Shown one piece after another: positions 34,617-42,605 of a DNA stretch of 64,000 bases. Below the pieces are notes generated by a model. That model saw only the letters and a list, made by a program, of their open reading frames with translations, had not been told where the DNA came from and ran no database searches. The stretch is from positions 3,472,001 to 3,536,000 of the forward strand of contig NZ_CP010054.1 of NCBI RefSeq assembly GCF_000801315.1, read 5' to 3'. This DNA is from Hymenobacter sp. DG25B (GTDB taxonomy: Bacteria > Bacteroidota > Bacteroidia > Cytophagales > Hymenobacteraceae). The translations under genes and the position numbers were made by a program. Every line of letters starts with the position of its first letter. Position 1 is the stretch's first letter.

Positions 34617-36353
34617 ATGAGCCACCCTAAAAAGCTGAGCGAGCTGGAAGCCACTGCCATCTGCGGCAACGATATTTCCTCCTCCTGCCTGTACGTGTCG
34701 GCGCTGGCCATTGCCTATGCCGGCCAGTATGCCTTTGTGGCTTTGCTCCTGGTAGGAGCCGTGCTGTTTCTGTTCCGCAAAATTTATGGCGAGGTAGTAG
34801 GGGCGCTACCCTTGAATGGCGGCGCCTACAACGTGCTGCTGAACACCACCAGCAAGCGCAACGCCGCCCTGGCCGCCTGCCTCACTATTCTGTCCTACAT
34901 GGCCACGGCCGTTATTTCAGCCTCCGAGGCCATGCACTACCTGCACACGCTCTGGCACGGCCTGCCCATTATTACGGCTACGATGGGGCTGCTGGGGCTG
35001 TTTTTGGTGCTTACCCTGCTGGGCATGTCGGAGTCGGCAAAGGTGGCCGTCATCATCTTTCTCACCCACATAGCTACGCTCAGCATCCTGGTGTTGGTGG
35101 CTATATGGTACCTGTTCTCGCACGGCGCGGACGCCCTCTCGCTAAACTTTCATGTGCCGCTGAAAGGCAGTCTGACTACAGCTCTGTTCTTTGGCTTTAG
35201 CGCAGCCATGCTGGGTATTTCGGGTTTCGAAAGCTCCGCCAACTTTGTGGAAGAGCAGGCCCCCGGCGTGTTTGCCAAAACCCTGCGCAACATGTGGGTG
35301 GTGGTGAGCTTTTTTAACCCGGTTATTGCCTTTCTGGCCATTGCCGCCCTGCCGCTCACCGAGGTAGGCGCCCATACGGAAACCCTGCTCTCCCACCTGG
35401 GCGATACCACCGGGGGCCGCTGGCTGGGCGTTCTGATTTCTGTTGATGCTGTGGCGGTGCTGAGCGGCGCCGTGCTCACCTCCTTTGTGGGCGTAAGCGG
35501 CCTGATGAAGCGCATGACCCTGGACCGGATTCTGCCGCAGTTCTTTCTCAAAGAAAACCGCCGCAACAGCAACTATATCATCCTCATCACCTTCTTCCTG
35601 CTCTGCATATCCGTTTTGCTGATTACCAACGGCGAGTTGGGCCCCCTGGCGGGTGTGTATACTATTTCCTTCCTGTCGGTAATGGCCTTCTTTGCCCTGG
35701 GCAACTTTCTGCTGAAGAGCAAGCGGCCCCAGCTGCCCCGCCCCGTATACGCCAGCATTCTAACGGTACTCCTGGCCCTGGCAGGCGTTATTATTGCGCT
35801 CTACGGCAACATTAAAATACACCCCGATTACCTGGTGGTTTTTCTGCAGTATTTTATCCCAGCTATGGCGCTGGTGTATATCATGCTCAACCGCATTGCA
35901 ATTCTGAACCTGGTATTGGCCGCGGCTAAATCCATAGCCGAGCATTCGCCCCGCATATCGCGCCTGGCCCGGCTGTCTATCCGCCGCATGCTGCGGGAGT
36001 TGAATAATCAGGAATTCGTGTTTTTCACGAAGGGCGACAACGTGGAAAACCTGAACAAAGTACTGGCCTACGTGCAGGAAAACGAGTTTACGCACCGCCT
36101 CAAAATCGTAACCCTGTTGCAGAAGGGCGAAAGTGTCCCCCCGGAGCTTCTCACGGATGTCCGGGTACTGGACCGCGCCTACGGCGACATTGACATCGAC
36201 TTTGTGTGCCGTGAAGGCCACTTTGGCCCCGCCCTGATAGACGAATTATCCCGGGAGTGGAATATTCCCAAAAACTTCATGTTCATCGGCTCACCCGGCG
36301 ACCGGTTCCCCTATCATATTTCCGAGCTGGGCGGCGTGCGGCTGATTATTTGA
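34617..36353 (+). CDS. APC superfamily amino-acid permease-like transporter with C-terminal domain
   Basis: This 578-residue protein has about 12 membrane helices (residues 15-435) and a cytosolic C-terminal region (about 440-578). The APC unwound-helix signature is visible at the start: LEATAICGNDISSSCLYV, then PLNGGAYNVLLNTTSKRNAA. Helix 6-like region: FFGFSAAMLGISGFESSANF. The C-terminal part has NNQEFVFFTKGDNVENLNKV and ends in FPYHISELGGVRLII. The substrate is unknown. It converges on the TonB receptor gene across a shared terminator. Confidence 0.88.
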   Translation: MSHPKKLSELEATAICGNDISSSCLYVSALAIAYAGQYAFVALLLVGAVLFLFRKIYGEVVGALPLNGGAYNVLLNTTSKRNAALAACLTILSYMATAVISASEAMHYLHTLWHGLPIITATMGLLGLFLVLTLLGMSESAKVAVIIFLTHIATLSILVLVAIWYLFSHGADALSLNFHVPLKGSLTTALFFGFSAAMLGISGFESSANFVEEQAPGVFAKTLRNMWVVVSFFNPVIAFLAIAALPLTEVGAHTETLLSHLGDTTGGRWLGVLISVDAVAVLSGAVLTSFVGVSGLMKRMTLDRILPQFFLKENRRNSNYIILITFFLLCISVLLITNGELGPLAGVYTISFLSVMAFFALGNFLLKSKRPQLPRPVYASILTVLLALAGVIIALYGNIKIHPDYLVVFLQYFIPAMALVYIMLNRIAILNLVLAAAKSIAEHSPRISRLARLSIRRMLRELNNQEFVFFTKGDNVENLNKVLAYVQENEFTHRLKIVTLLQKGESVPPELLTDVRVLDRAYGDIDIDFVCREGHFGPALIDELSREWNIPKNFMFIGSPGDRFPYHISELGGVRLII

Positions 36354-36367
36354 ATCAAGCACACTAC

Positions 36368-36507
36368 CGATTGGACGGATGCTGAACGAATTGGACTACT
36401 TCCAATCCCACGCCAGACAACAAAAAAGCCTCGCGGTCTGCGAGGCTTTTTTGTTGCATTTAATCTTCCACAAAATCCGTGAAATCTGCTCAACATCCGT
36501 CCAATCG
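36368..36507. repeat. Inverted repeat around a convergent terminator
   Basis: Arms 36368-36385 and 36490-36507 are 18-base inverted repeats (core CGATTGGACGGATG) with one mismatch. They flank the terminator at 36419-36457. The sequence resembles dispersed 'ATCCGTCCAATC' repeats. Confidence 0.7.
36419..36457. terminator. Bidirectional terminator between permease gene and TonB receptor gene
   Basis: AAAAAAGCCTCGC / GCGAGGCTTTTTT-type stem with a short loop. Confidence 0.85.
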
Positions 36508-36512
36508 TTGGT

Positions 36513-38951
36513 TTAGAAGCGCAGGTTCAGGGAAGCCAATAAATTGCGCGGAGCCTGCGGGTAATGGTAGGTGAAGTACTGGGCGCCGCCGGAAATATAG
36601 CCGTAAGTGTAGCCGTTGTTCTCGTATTCCGTGCTCAGCAGGTTATTCACCTGCAGGGCCAGCTCTACCTCCCGCACGCCCAGTTTGGTGGGCGCCCAGA
36701 GGTAGCGCACGCGGGCATCGTTCACGAAATAAGCCTCGATGCTGCGGTCTTTCGTGCTGGTGTTGTCGAGGTACTGGCGGCTCACGTATTTGCTGAGCAG
36801 GGTCAGCTTGAGGCCGGCCACCGGCTCATACTCAAAGGTATTGGCCGCTACTACGGCTGGCGAGTAGGAAATATCGGTGGTTTTGAAGGCTGTGCCCTGC
36901 TCGCCGCCGTTGTCGTAGTCGGCCAGGTAATCGGTGTAGTTCCTGATTTTGTTGCGGCTGAAGGTGGTATTGGCGCTCCACAGCAGCTGGGGCAGCAGGT
37001 GCGTGGCCGCCACCAGCTCCAGCCCGGTGCGGTAAGAGTCGCGCACATTGGTGTGAATGGGGTTGCCCACATCATCCAGCTTGCCGGAAAGCACCAGCTG
37101 ATTGCGGTACTGCATCAGGTAGTAGTTAGCCGACCATTGCACCTGGCCCGTGGTGCGGCGCACGCCAATTTCCGTGTTATAGAGCTTCTCGGAGGTAGGC
37201 CGCCGCTCGGCGGGGGTATCAGTGTAGTCGGTGCGGGTGGGCTCGCGCTGCGCCACGGCGAAGGAGCCGTAGGCGTTCAGCCCTTCGCGCAGCTGGTACG
37301 TGAGGCCGGCTTTGGGATTGAAGAAGTTGAAGCGCACCGCCTGCTGGCTTTTGCTGCCCGCAGTATTTGGCCCAAAAAAGGCGTAGTACACGTGGCGGAA
37401 CTGCAAATCGGCAAAGGAGCTCAGTTTATCTGTCAGGTCGAAGTTGGCGCGGCCGTACACGTTTACATCGGTTTTGTGCGCCAGCGGCTCATCGTTATAG
37501 CGGGTGCCCGACTCTGGAATATTCTGCCCGTACTGGGCCCAGGTCAACTCATCAAAATGCTGGCCGCGGTAGCCAATAGCTGCCCCGCCCAGCGTGGCTT
37601 CCGTCAGGTGCCCGGCCGCCGGCCGCCATTGCAGCGCGTAGGTAGCGCCGTATAAATCCGTTTTCAGCCACCGCCGCCGAATCACGTCCGTGCTGGTAAT
37701 AGTATCCAGGGAGCCCGCCGCGTTGGGTACATACACTGGCCCGGCCCCAATGCCGTATTTGGCGAAATCCTGGCCTACTTTGTATTCCTCATAATAGCCG
37801 CCGCCGCGCGTCCAGAATGGGGTTACGCTCAGATTAAGGCCCGGTGTGAGCTGGTGCGAAACCAGCAGCTGGTAGTAATCCTGCTGATAGTTGTCCGTCT
37901 GGTTTTTATAGGCGGGCAGGTGCTGGCCGTAGTCGGTGCCGGCTTCGTTGTAGCGGCGGTTTTTGTGCAGCAGCGAGTCGGCCAAGCCGTACCAGGCCTG
38001 GCCGGTTTTCTCGAAGCCAGTAAGCACCATAGCCCGCAGCAGCGTGTTTTTGCCGGAATACGTGCCTGCTACATACAAGGAGCGTAGCCGCGAAGACGAG
38101 TTATCAACGTAGCCTTCTGACTGCAGCCGGGAAGCCCGTGCATCCAGCGTAAAATGTCCGTTGATGAGGCCTGTACCGGCCGCTACCGTGCTTTTCCAGG
38201 TGCCGTAAGAGCCTGCTGAGTTGTTTACCTCGGCATAAGGCTGCGTACGTAGGCCCAGGGTTTCTATGTTCACGCTGGCGCCGAAAGCGCCGGAGCCATT
38301 GGTGCTGGTGCCCACGCCCCGCTGCACCTGAATGCTCTGTACCGAAGAGGCCAGATCCGGTATATCCGTAAAAAATACCCCGTGCGACTCCGCCTCATTC
38401 ACGGGCACGCCGTTCAGCGTTACGTTGATGCGGGTGCCATCGGTGCCGCGCACGCGCAGGCTGGTATAGCCCACGCCGGTACCGGCATCAGACGTAGTTA
38501 CTACGGAAGGAGTTTGATCCAGCAAGTAAGGCAGGTCCTGGCCGAAGTTGCGGGCCTGCAGCTGCTCCCGGCTGACGTTGGTATAGGTAGTGGCTGTTTT
38601 CTCGTTGGCGCGGGTAGCCGTAACTACGGCTTCGCCCGTCACTACATCGGCCGGCAGCAGGGCCAGACGTACTTCCTGCGGCGTGGCGCGGCCCTGCACG
38701 CTGCGTACCAGCGGCTGGTAGCCTACAAAAGTGATGCGCAGTTCGTGCGGGCCGGCGGGCACGGCCGGGAGCAGAAAGCGGCCCGTGGCATCAGCGGCGG
38801 CGCTGGTGGCCTGGCCATCCAGCAGAATGGTGGCGCCGGGCAGCCCGGCGCCCGTGCGGGCATCGGCTACGGAGCCGGACACGGGACCTTGCGCCCATGC
38901 CGTACCGGTTAGCGCCAGAAGCGCCGCGCCGGTCATCAGAAAATTTTTCAA
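36513..38951 (-). CDS. TonB-dependent outer-membrane receptor, TPP-riboswitch controlled (probable thiamine-type uptake)
   Basis: This receptor of about 812 residues has a signal peptide, a carboxypeptidase-D regulatory-like domain (GSVADARTGAGLPGATILLD), a plug domain (SLRVRGTDGTRINVTLNGVP) and a 22-strand barrel ending in FNLRF-like ASLNLRF. Two in-frame starts are possible: GTG at 38999 and TTG at 38951. I prefer TTG 38951 because it gives a short signal peptide (KNFLMTGAALLALTG, cut after AWAQ). A TPP riboswitch lies immediately upstream, so the ligand is likely thiamine or a precursor; this is inferred from regulation. The gene converges on the permease gene. Confidence 0.93.
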   Translation of the reverse strand: MKNFLMTGAALLALTGTAWAQGPVSGSVADARTGAGLPGATILLDGQATSAAADATGRFLLPAVPAGPHELRITFVGYQPLVRSVQGRATPQEVRLALLPADVVTGEAVVTATRANEKTATTYTNVSREQLQARNFGQDLPYLLDQTPSVVTTSDAGTGVGYTSLRVRGTDGTRINVTLNGVPVNEAESHGVFFTDIPDLASSVQSIQVQRGVGTSTNGSGAFGASVNIETLGLRTQPYAEVNNSAGSYGTWKSTVAAGTGLINGHFTLDARASRLQSEGYVDNSSSRLRSLYVAGTYSGKNTLLRAMVLTGFEKTGQAWYGLADSLLHKNRRYNEAGTDYGQHLPAYKNQTDNYQQDYYQLLVSHQLTPGLNLSVTPFWTRGGGYYEEYKVGQDFAKYGIGAGPVYVPNAAGSLDTITSTDVIRRRWLKTDLYGATYALQWRPAAGHLTEATLGGAAIGYRGQHFDELTWAQYGQNIPESGTRYNDEPLAHKTDVNVYGRANFDLTDKLSSFADLQFRHVYYAFFGPNTAGSKSQQAVRFNFFNPKAGLTYQLREGLNAYGSFAVAQREPTRTDYTDTPAERRPTSEKLYNTEIGVRRTTGQVQWSANYYLMQYRNQLVLSGKLDDVGNPIHTNVRDSYRTGLELVAATHLLPQLLWSANTTFSRNKIRNYTDYLADYDNGGEQGTAFKTTDISYSPAVVAANTFEYEPVAGLKLTLLSKYVSRQYLDNTSTKDRSIEAYFVNDARVRYLWAPTKLGVREVELALQVNNLLSTEYENNGYTYGYISGGAQYFTYHYPQAPRNLLASLNLRF

Positions 38952-39024
38952 GGATGAAAAAAGAAATAGTGGAACGGACCGGATGCCAGGGGTCGGCACC
39001 TAACGGTTTTTCGCTCGCGGATCG

Positions 39025-39112
39025 TTTGTTCCCTTCGCCGGCATTACCCGGGCAGGTTCAATGGGTATGATCTCAGCCCCGCTGCCACTCCCGGCATGGG
39101 GCACCCCTAAAC
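39025..39112 (-). ncRNA. TPP riboswitch (THI element)
   Basis: On the minus strand, reading from 39112 to 39025, the TPP riboswitch core is visible in order: AGGGGTGCC, then GCTGAGA, ACCC, GAACCTG, and GGTAATGCCGGCGAAGGGA. These match the conserved TPP-aptamer boxes (GGGGTGC..CTGAGA....ACCC..GAACCTGA..GGTAAT.CC.GCG.AGGGA). It ends about 30 bases before the earliest in-frame start of the TonB receptor gene, so TPP would lower receptor synthesis when thiamine is plentiful. The rest of the 374-base gap contains no gene. Confidence 0.93.
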
Positions 39113-39325
39113 TGTGAGGCAAAACTAGAGCGCCCGGCGCCGAGTTCCAAACCCGCAGAACACAAAGCACGCATCGGCTTTACTTTCGCCTGAAAATCAA
39201 GTAACTTAAGGTAGAAAGAACGGGCAGATACAAAATACGGGCAAGCGAGAACCAGGCAATAGGCGAGTTCGTTAGCGTAGTAAAAGCTCTGGTCTTTTTG
39301 TGCGTTACACCTAAGTCTCCCCGCC

Positions 39326-39571
39326 ATGATCAGCCTTGTCTATACGCTCGTGGTACTCGGTATTCTGGCTTACTTTATGGTGATGCCACGCCGCCGGTTT
39401 CAGCGCCCCCCCTTTCCCGATAACGACGACGACGGGGGCGAACCACTGGACGATGGTTTACCGGACCTGGACCTCCCGCCCGGCATTACCCGCCCCATCA
39501 ATGATTGGGAACCCGACTATAACCGCCGGCCCCGCACCCCGGTGCGCCCCAATCAACCCATGATTATTTGA
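39326..39571 (+). CDS. Small single-helix membrane protein with acidic Pro-rich tail, unknown
   Basis: This 81-residue protein begins with one membrane helix (MISLVYTLVVLGILAYFMV), then a basic segment MPRRRFQRPP, an acidic stretch (DNDDDGGEPLDDG) and a Pro/Arg-rich end (RRPRTPVRPNQP). I recognise no family. It lies between the divergent riboswitch-controlled receptor gene and a GNAT gene, and is followed by a terminator at 39638. Confidence 0.6.
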   Translation: MISLVYTLVVLGILAYFMVMPRRRFQRPPFPDNDDDGGEPLDDGLPDLDLPPGITRPINDWEPDYNRRPRTPVRPNQPMII

Positions 39572-39637
39572 CGGCAGCAATACTGTTGGCTTTCCTGACT
39601 TTCTGCTACAGCCTTACCGGCTGCCTTAGACAGCATA

Positions 39638-39660
39638 CGGCTCTTAGGAGCCGTTTTTCA
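39638..39660 (+). terminator. Terminator after the 81-residue protein gene
   Basis: ACGGCTC / GAGCCGT stem with a short loop followed by TTTTT. Confidence 0.65.
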
Positions 39661-39683
39661 TTTCTGCTTTCCGCTGAAAACTG

Positions 39684-40115
39684 CTACAGACTACGCTCCA
39701 TGCGGGAATAGGCCACCGGCCCTTTATGGAAAACACCGCCAGCCGCCTGCATTCCAAACCGCTGATAAAACGGTAGCGCCGCCAGCCGCGCATCGCACCA
39801 CAGCTGCCTGGCCCCGGCAGACCGGGCCGCCACTATAGCGTGTTGCAGAAGCTGGCTGCCAATGCCTCGCTTTTGATATGCGGGATGGGTAGCAAACTTG
39901 CGGAAGCGCGCTTCCGGGCCGGAAACGAAAAGAGAAATAACGGCCACCAATTCACCCGCGGGCAGAAAAGCGCCGAAGTGCTGTCCTGCGGCATCATCGG
40001 GTAAAGCAACGTAGGCTGGCAGCTTATCGGGCCAGAGTACCGCATGGCGCAAGGCATACGTCTCAGAAGCATTTACCTGGCGGATGCCGACCTCAACCGC
40101 TTCTGACTTATTCAA
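39684..40115 (-). CDS. GNAT family N-acetyltransferase
   Basis: This 143-residue protein has a GNAT core: HFGAFLPAGELVAVISLFVS, then FRKFATHPAYQKRGIGSQLL (the acetyl-CoA binding Q/RxxGxG/A motif) and LAALPFYQRFGMQAAGGVFH. The C-terminus is short. The first eight bases overlap the end of the aldose-epimerase gene, so the two are translationally coupled. The substrate is not readable. Confidence 0.87.
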   Translation of the reverse strand: MNKSEAVEVGIRQVNASETYALRHAVLWPDKLPAYVALPDDAAGQHFGAFLPAGELVAVISLFVSGPEARFRKFATHPAYQKRGIGSQLLQHAIVAARSAGARQLWCDARLAALPFYQRFGMQAAGGVFHKGPVAYSRMERSL

Positions 40116-40980
40116 CTGTGATGCTGTACGAGGTAACGAACTCCTGCCCGGGGCCCAGCGTGAGAAGTCCTTCTTTATCGGCTAACTCGCCGGAGTCGCC
40201 TACGGAGCTGGCAATGCCGTGCCAGGGCTCAATACATACAAAAGGCGCTCCGGCCTGCTTGGTCCACAACCCCAGGTAGGGAAACCCATCAAAGCGCAAG
40301 CGCACCGCCCGTTCTGAGCGGCGGCTGCGCAGGGCTAGGTGCGTGAAATCGAAATGCTTCAGCACCACGGCATCCTGCTCAAACAGCGTATAGCTGAGGG
40401 GCAACTGCTGTTGCTGATTTAGCAGCGGTTCCGTTTTCCCATTCAGCAAGCCATCTTCCAACAAGTGCCTCTCCAGCGTAACGGGGTGGTCGAACTCAAA
40501 ATAATAATCTTCAAACTTCACTTCGGGCAGTAGCGGGCAGCGGAACGCCGGGTGCGCGCCAATGCTGAAAAGCAGCTCGCCGCGGCCGGGGTTGTGCACT
40601 TCCCAACCAATAGTGAGCATGGGGCCGGCCAGCCGGTAGCTGATGATGAGTCGGAAATCGAAAGGATAGCGGGCCAGCGTGGCTTCGTTGGGGCGCAGAT
40701 CCAGCACCAGCTCGGCGGCTGTTTGGCGCACCAGAGTAAACTCCTGGTCGCGGGCGAAGCCGTGCTGGGGCAGCTGGTAGCTTTGGCCCTGGTAGGTGTA
40801 GGTATCCTGCGGGAGGCGGCCCACGATGGGGAACAGCACCGGCGCGTGGCGCGCCCAGATGGCGGCATCGGCGGGCCAGATGTATTCCAGGTTATCGAGG
40901 TCTTTGCGGATAAAGCTACTGAGCTCGGCGCCGTGGGCTTGCACGGTTACGCGGCTCAGCTCGTTTTCGAGAATATACAT
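40108..40980 (-). CDS. Aldose 1-epimerase family protein
   Basis: This 290-residue protein has the galactose-mutarotase-like fold. Motifs: YILENELSRVTVQAHGAELS, EYIWPADAAIWARHAPVLFP, the PQHGFARDQEFTLV block with the catalytic-type His, and FSIGAHPAFRCPLLPEVKFE; a later PFVCIEPWHGIASSVGDSGE carries the conserved Glu. The family interconverts sugar anomers, but some members act on glucose-6-phosphate, so the substrate is open. It lies 2 bases after the kinase gene and overlaps the GNAT gene by 8 bases. Confidence 0.92.
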   Translation of the reverse strand: MYILENELSRVTVQAHGAELSSFIRKDLDNLEYIWPADAAIWARHAPVLFPIVGRLPQDTYTYQGQSYQLPQHGFARDQEFTLVRQTAAELVLDLRPNEATLARYPFDFRLIISYRLAGPMLTIGWEVHNPGRGELLFSIGAHPAFRCPLLPEVKFEDYYFEFDHPVTLERHLLEDGLLNGKTEPLLNQQQQLPLSYTLFEQDAVVLKHFDFTHLALRSRRSERAVRLRFDGFPYLGLWTKQAGAPFVCIEPWHGIASSVGDSGELADKEGLLTLGPGQEFVTSYSITVE

Positions 40981-40982
40981 CG

Positions 40983-41534
40983 TTAGACTTTAGCTATGGA
41001 ATACGCGGCTTGGGCGGCCGGGGCAGCCAGCAGCTCATCCACCAGAAAACAAGCCTGCTCCAGGCGTTGGGCGGGCGTGCCGCTGATATCGGCGAACGGG
41101 GAAATGCTTTCCTCCAGCTCGCGGCGGTACATCTGGTGGAAATGCTGGCGCAGGTTGGGGTGCTCCCGCAGTGGGTCGGGCTCCCAGGGCAGGTCTACGT
41201 TCAGGAGCAGCACCAGGTCGTAGCGGCGCCGCTGCAGTTCCTGCAGAATCCACTCGGGGCAGTACCCAAAGGCGTGCTCACTCCAGATTTTGATTACCAG
41301 CAGGTCCGTATCGCAGAACACCACGCGGGAAGCCTGGGCCGCGGCATGCTCTTCGGCAGCCAGCTGGCCGCGGGCTATTTCTTCCAGGTCCGCCAGCGTG
41401 TACTGGGGGCCATGTTTTTCCAGGTAGGCGCGGGCGTACTCGGGGGCCCAGGTGGTTTGGTAGTGCGCGGCCAGCTGCTGGCTGAGGGTGGTTTTGCCCG
41501 TGGATTCGGGGCCAGTCAGGGAAACGCGAATCAT
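40983..41534 (-). CDS. NadR-like P-loop kinase paired with PnuC
   Basis: This 183-residue ATP-binding protein resembles the kinase domain of NadR (AAA_28). The start at 41534 gives MIRVSLTGPESTGKTTLSQQ, with Walker A GPESTGKTT; further features are WAPEYARAYLEKHG, VVFCDTDLLVIKIWSEHAFG and LVLLLNVDLPWEPDPLREHP. Its ATG overlaps the pnuC stop (ATGA, 41534-41531), so it is coupled to the transporter. By family it would phosphorylate incoming nicotinamide riboside; a thiamine-type substrate is an alternative because some PnuC relatives (PnuT) carry thiamine. Confidence 0.87.
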   Translation of the reverse strand: MIRVSLTGPESTGKTTLSQQLAAHYQTTWAPEYARAYLEKHGPQYTLADLEEIARGQLAAEEHAAAQASRVVFCDTDLLVIKIWSEHAFGYCPEWILQELQRRRYDLVLLLNVDLPWEPDPLREHPNLRQHFHQMYRRELEESISPFADISGTPAQRLEQACFLVDELLAAPAAQAAYSIAKV

Positions 41535-42154
41535 GCGGACAAGGTAAGTTCGGCGACCGGGCGGCGCAGCATCAGCTGGCGCCACTGCCAGTAGCCATAG
41601 GCGGCCAGAAAGAGGTAAACCAGGTATAAGCCGCTGGTGAGGTACAGATCTTTGTGCCAGTACATGGCCACGTAGGCCGCATCTACGAGCACCCAGAGTA
41701 TCCAGTTCTCAATTTTTTTGCGGGTAAGCTGCACCTGCGCTACCAGGCTGATGGCCGTGGTGGTGCTGTCCCAATAAGGAATGGCGGCATTGGTATACTG
41801 CTGAAACAGAAAGCCCGCGCCCACCGCATACGCCAGCCCGACTACGCTAAGTCCTAGCCACAGCCGGCTGTTGGTGCGCGTTACGGGCAGCTCCCGGTGC
41901 TGGGGCCCGCCGTGCAGCCACTCATACCAGCCATACACACTCAAGGTGATAAAAACCGCCTGCAGGCCCACGTCAGAATACAGACGGGCCTGCAGAAACA
42001 CCACCACATATAGCAGGCAGCTGACAATGGCCACCGGGAAATTCCAGATGGAATTGCGGGCCGCCAGCCACACGCAGGCAATGCCCGTGAGTACGCCAGC
42101 CACTTCAATCGGGCTACTGGCCAGCACCGCCGACCACACTTCAGCAACAGTCAC
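41531..42154 (-). CDS. pnuC: PnuC-family vitamin transporter (nicotinamide riboside or thiamine)
   Basis: This 207-residue protein has about seven membrane helices. PnuC-type motifs are visible: EVAGVLTGIACVWLAARNSI, then WNFPVAIVSCLLYVVVFLQA, SDVGLQAVFITLSVYGWYEW, and the substrate-site stretch YWDSTTTAISLVAQV followed by ENWILWVLVDAAYVAMYWHK. The tail ends in YLFLAAYGYWQWRQL. PnuC members carry nicotinamide riboside; PnuT members carry thiamine. The following gene is a NadR-like kinase that would trap the substrate by phosphorylation. The first gene of a four-gene minus-strand cluster with the kinase, epimerase and GNAT genes. Confidence 0.93.
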   Translation of the reverse strand: MTVAEVWSAVLASSPIEVAGVLTGIACVWLAARNSIWNFPVAIVSCLLYVVVFLQARLYSDVGLQAVFITLSVYGWYEWLHGGPQHRELPVTRTNSRLWLGLSVVGLAYAVGAGFLFQQYTNAAIPYWDSTTTAISLVAQVQLTRKKIENWILWVLVDAAYVAMYWHKDLYLTSGLYLVYLFLAAYGYWQWRQLMLRRPVAELTLSA

Positions 42155-42213
42155 AAATCAGGCGAAAAACCGGTAAACACACATAAACGAACCGAAGGTA
42201 GAAAGTCCGGGGT

Positions 42214-42221
42214 TAATTTTG
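42214..42221 (+). promoter_or_regulatory. -7 promoter box of the rhodanese-hrpB unit
   Basis: TAATTTTG matches TAnnTTTG exactly, 42 bases before the ATG at 42264. Confidence 0.55.
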
Positions 42222-42263
42222 CGGATCAGGGTGAGTAGTCATCCTGCCGGATAACTACTTTTT

Positions 42264-42587
42264 ATGCTCCCCGAACTCACCCCCGAAGCGCTCCAGACCC
42301 GCCTGCAGGAAGGCCCCGCCGTGCAGCTCGTAGATGTCCGTCAGCCGGAAGAATACGACTTTTGCCGCATCGAAGGCAGCCTACTGATTCCCTTAGGCGA
42401 CCTGCCCGGCCGCGTGGCAGAGCTGGCTACCGATAAGCAGGTAGTGCTGATCTGCCACCACGGCGTGCGCTCCATGCAGGCGCTGGCTTACCTGCAGCAC
42501 CGCCACGGCCTGACCAACCTGCTCAACCTACGCGGCGGCATTCACGCCTGGAGCCTGCGCGTAGATCCTTCCGTGCCGGTATACTAA
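42264..42587 (+). CDS. Rhodanese-like domain protein
   Basis: This 107-residue single-domain rhodanese has VQLVDVRQPEEYDFCRIEGS, an active-site loop with the catalytic Cys (VLICHHGVRSMQALAYLQ), and the closing LLNLRGGIHAWSLRVDPSVP. It would move sulfur or a thiol-linked group in the cytosol; the acceptor is unknown. It begins a plus-strand unit with hrpB, whose ATG/GTG lies 18 bases after its stop. Confidence 0.92.
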   Translation: MLPELTPEALQTRLQEGPAVQLVDVRQPEEYDFCRIEGSLLIPLGDLPGRVAELATDKQVVLICHHGVRSMQALAYLQHRHGLTNLLNLRGGIHAWSLRVDPSVPVY

Positions 42588-42605
42588 CCTTCTTTCCTGC
42601 CCTGC

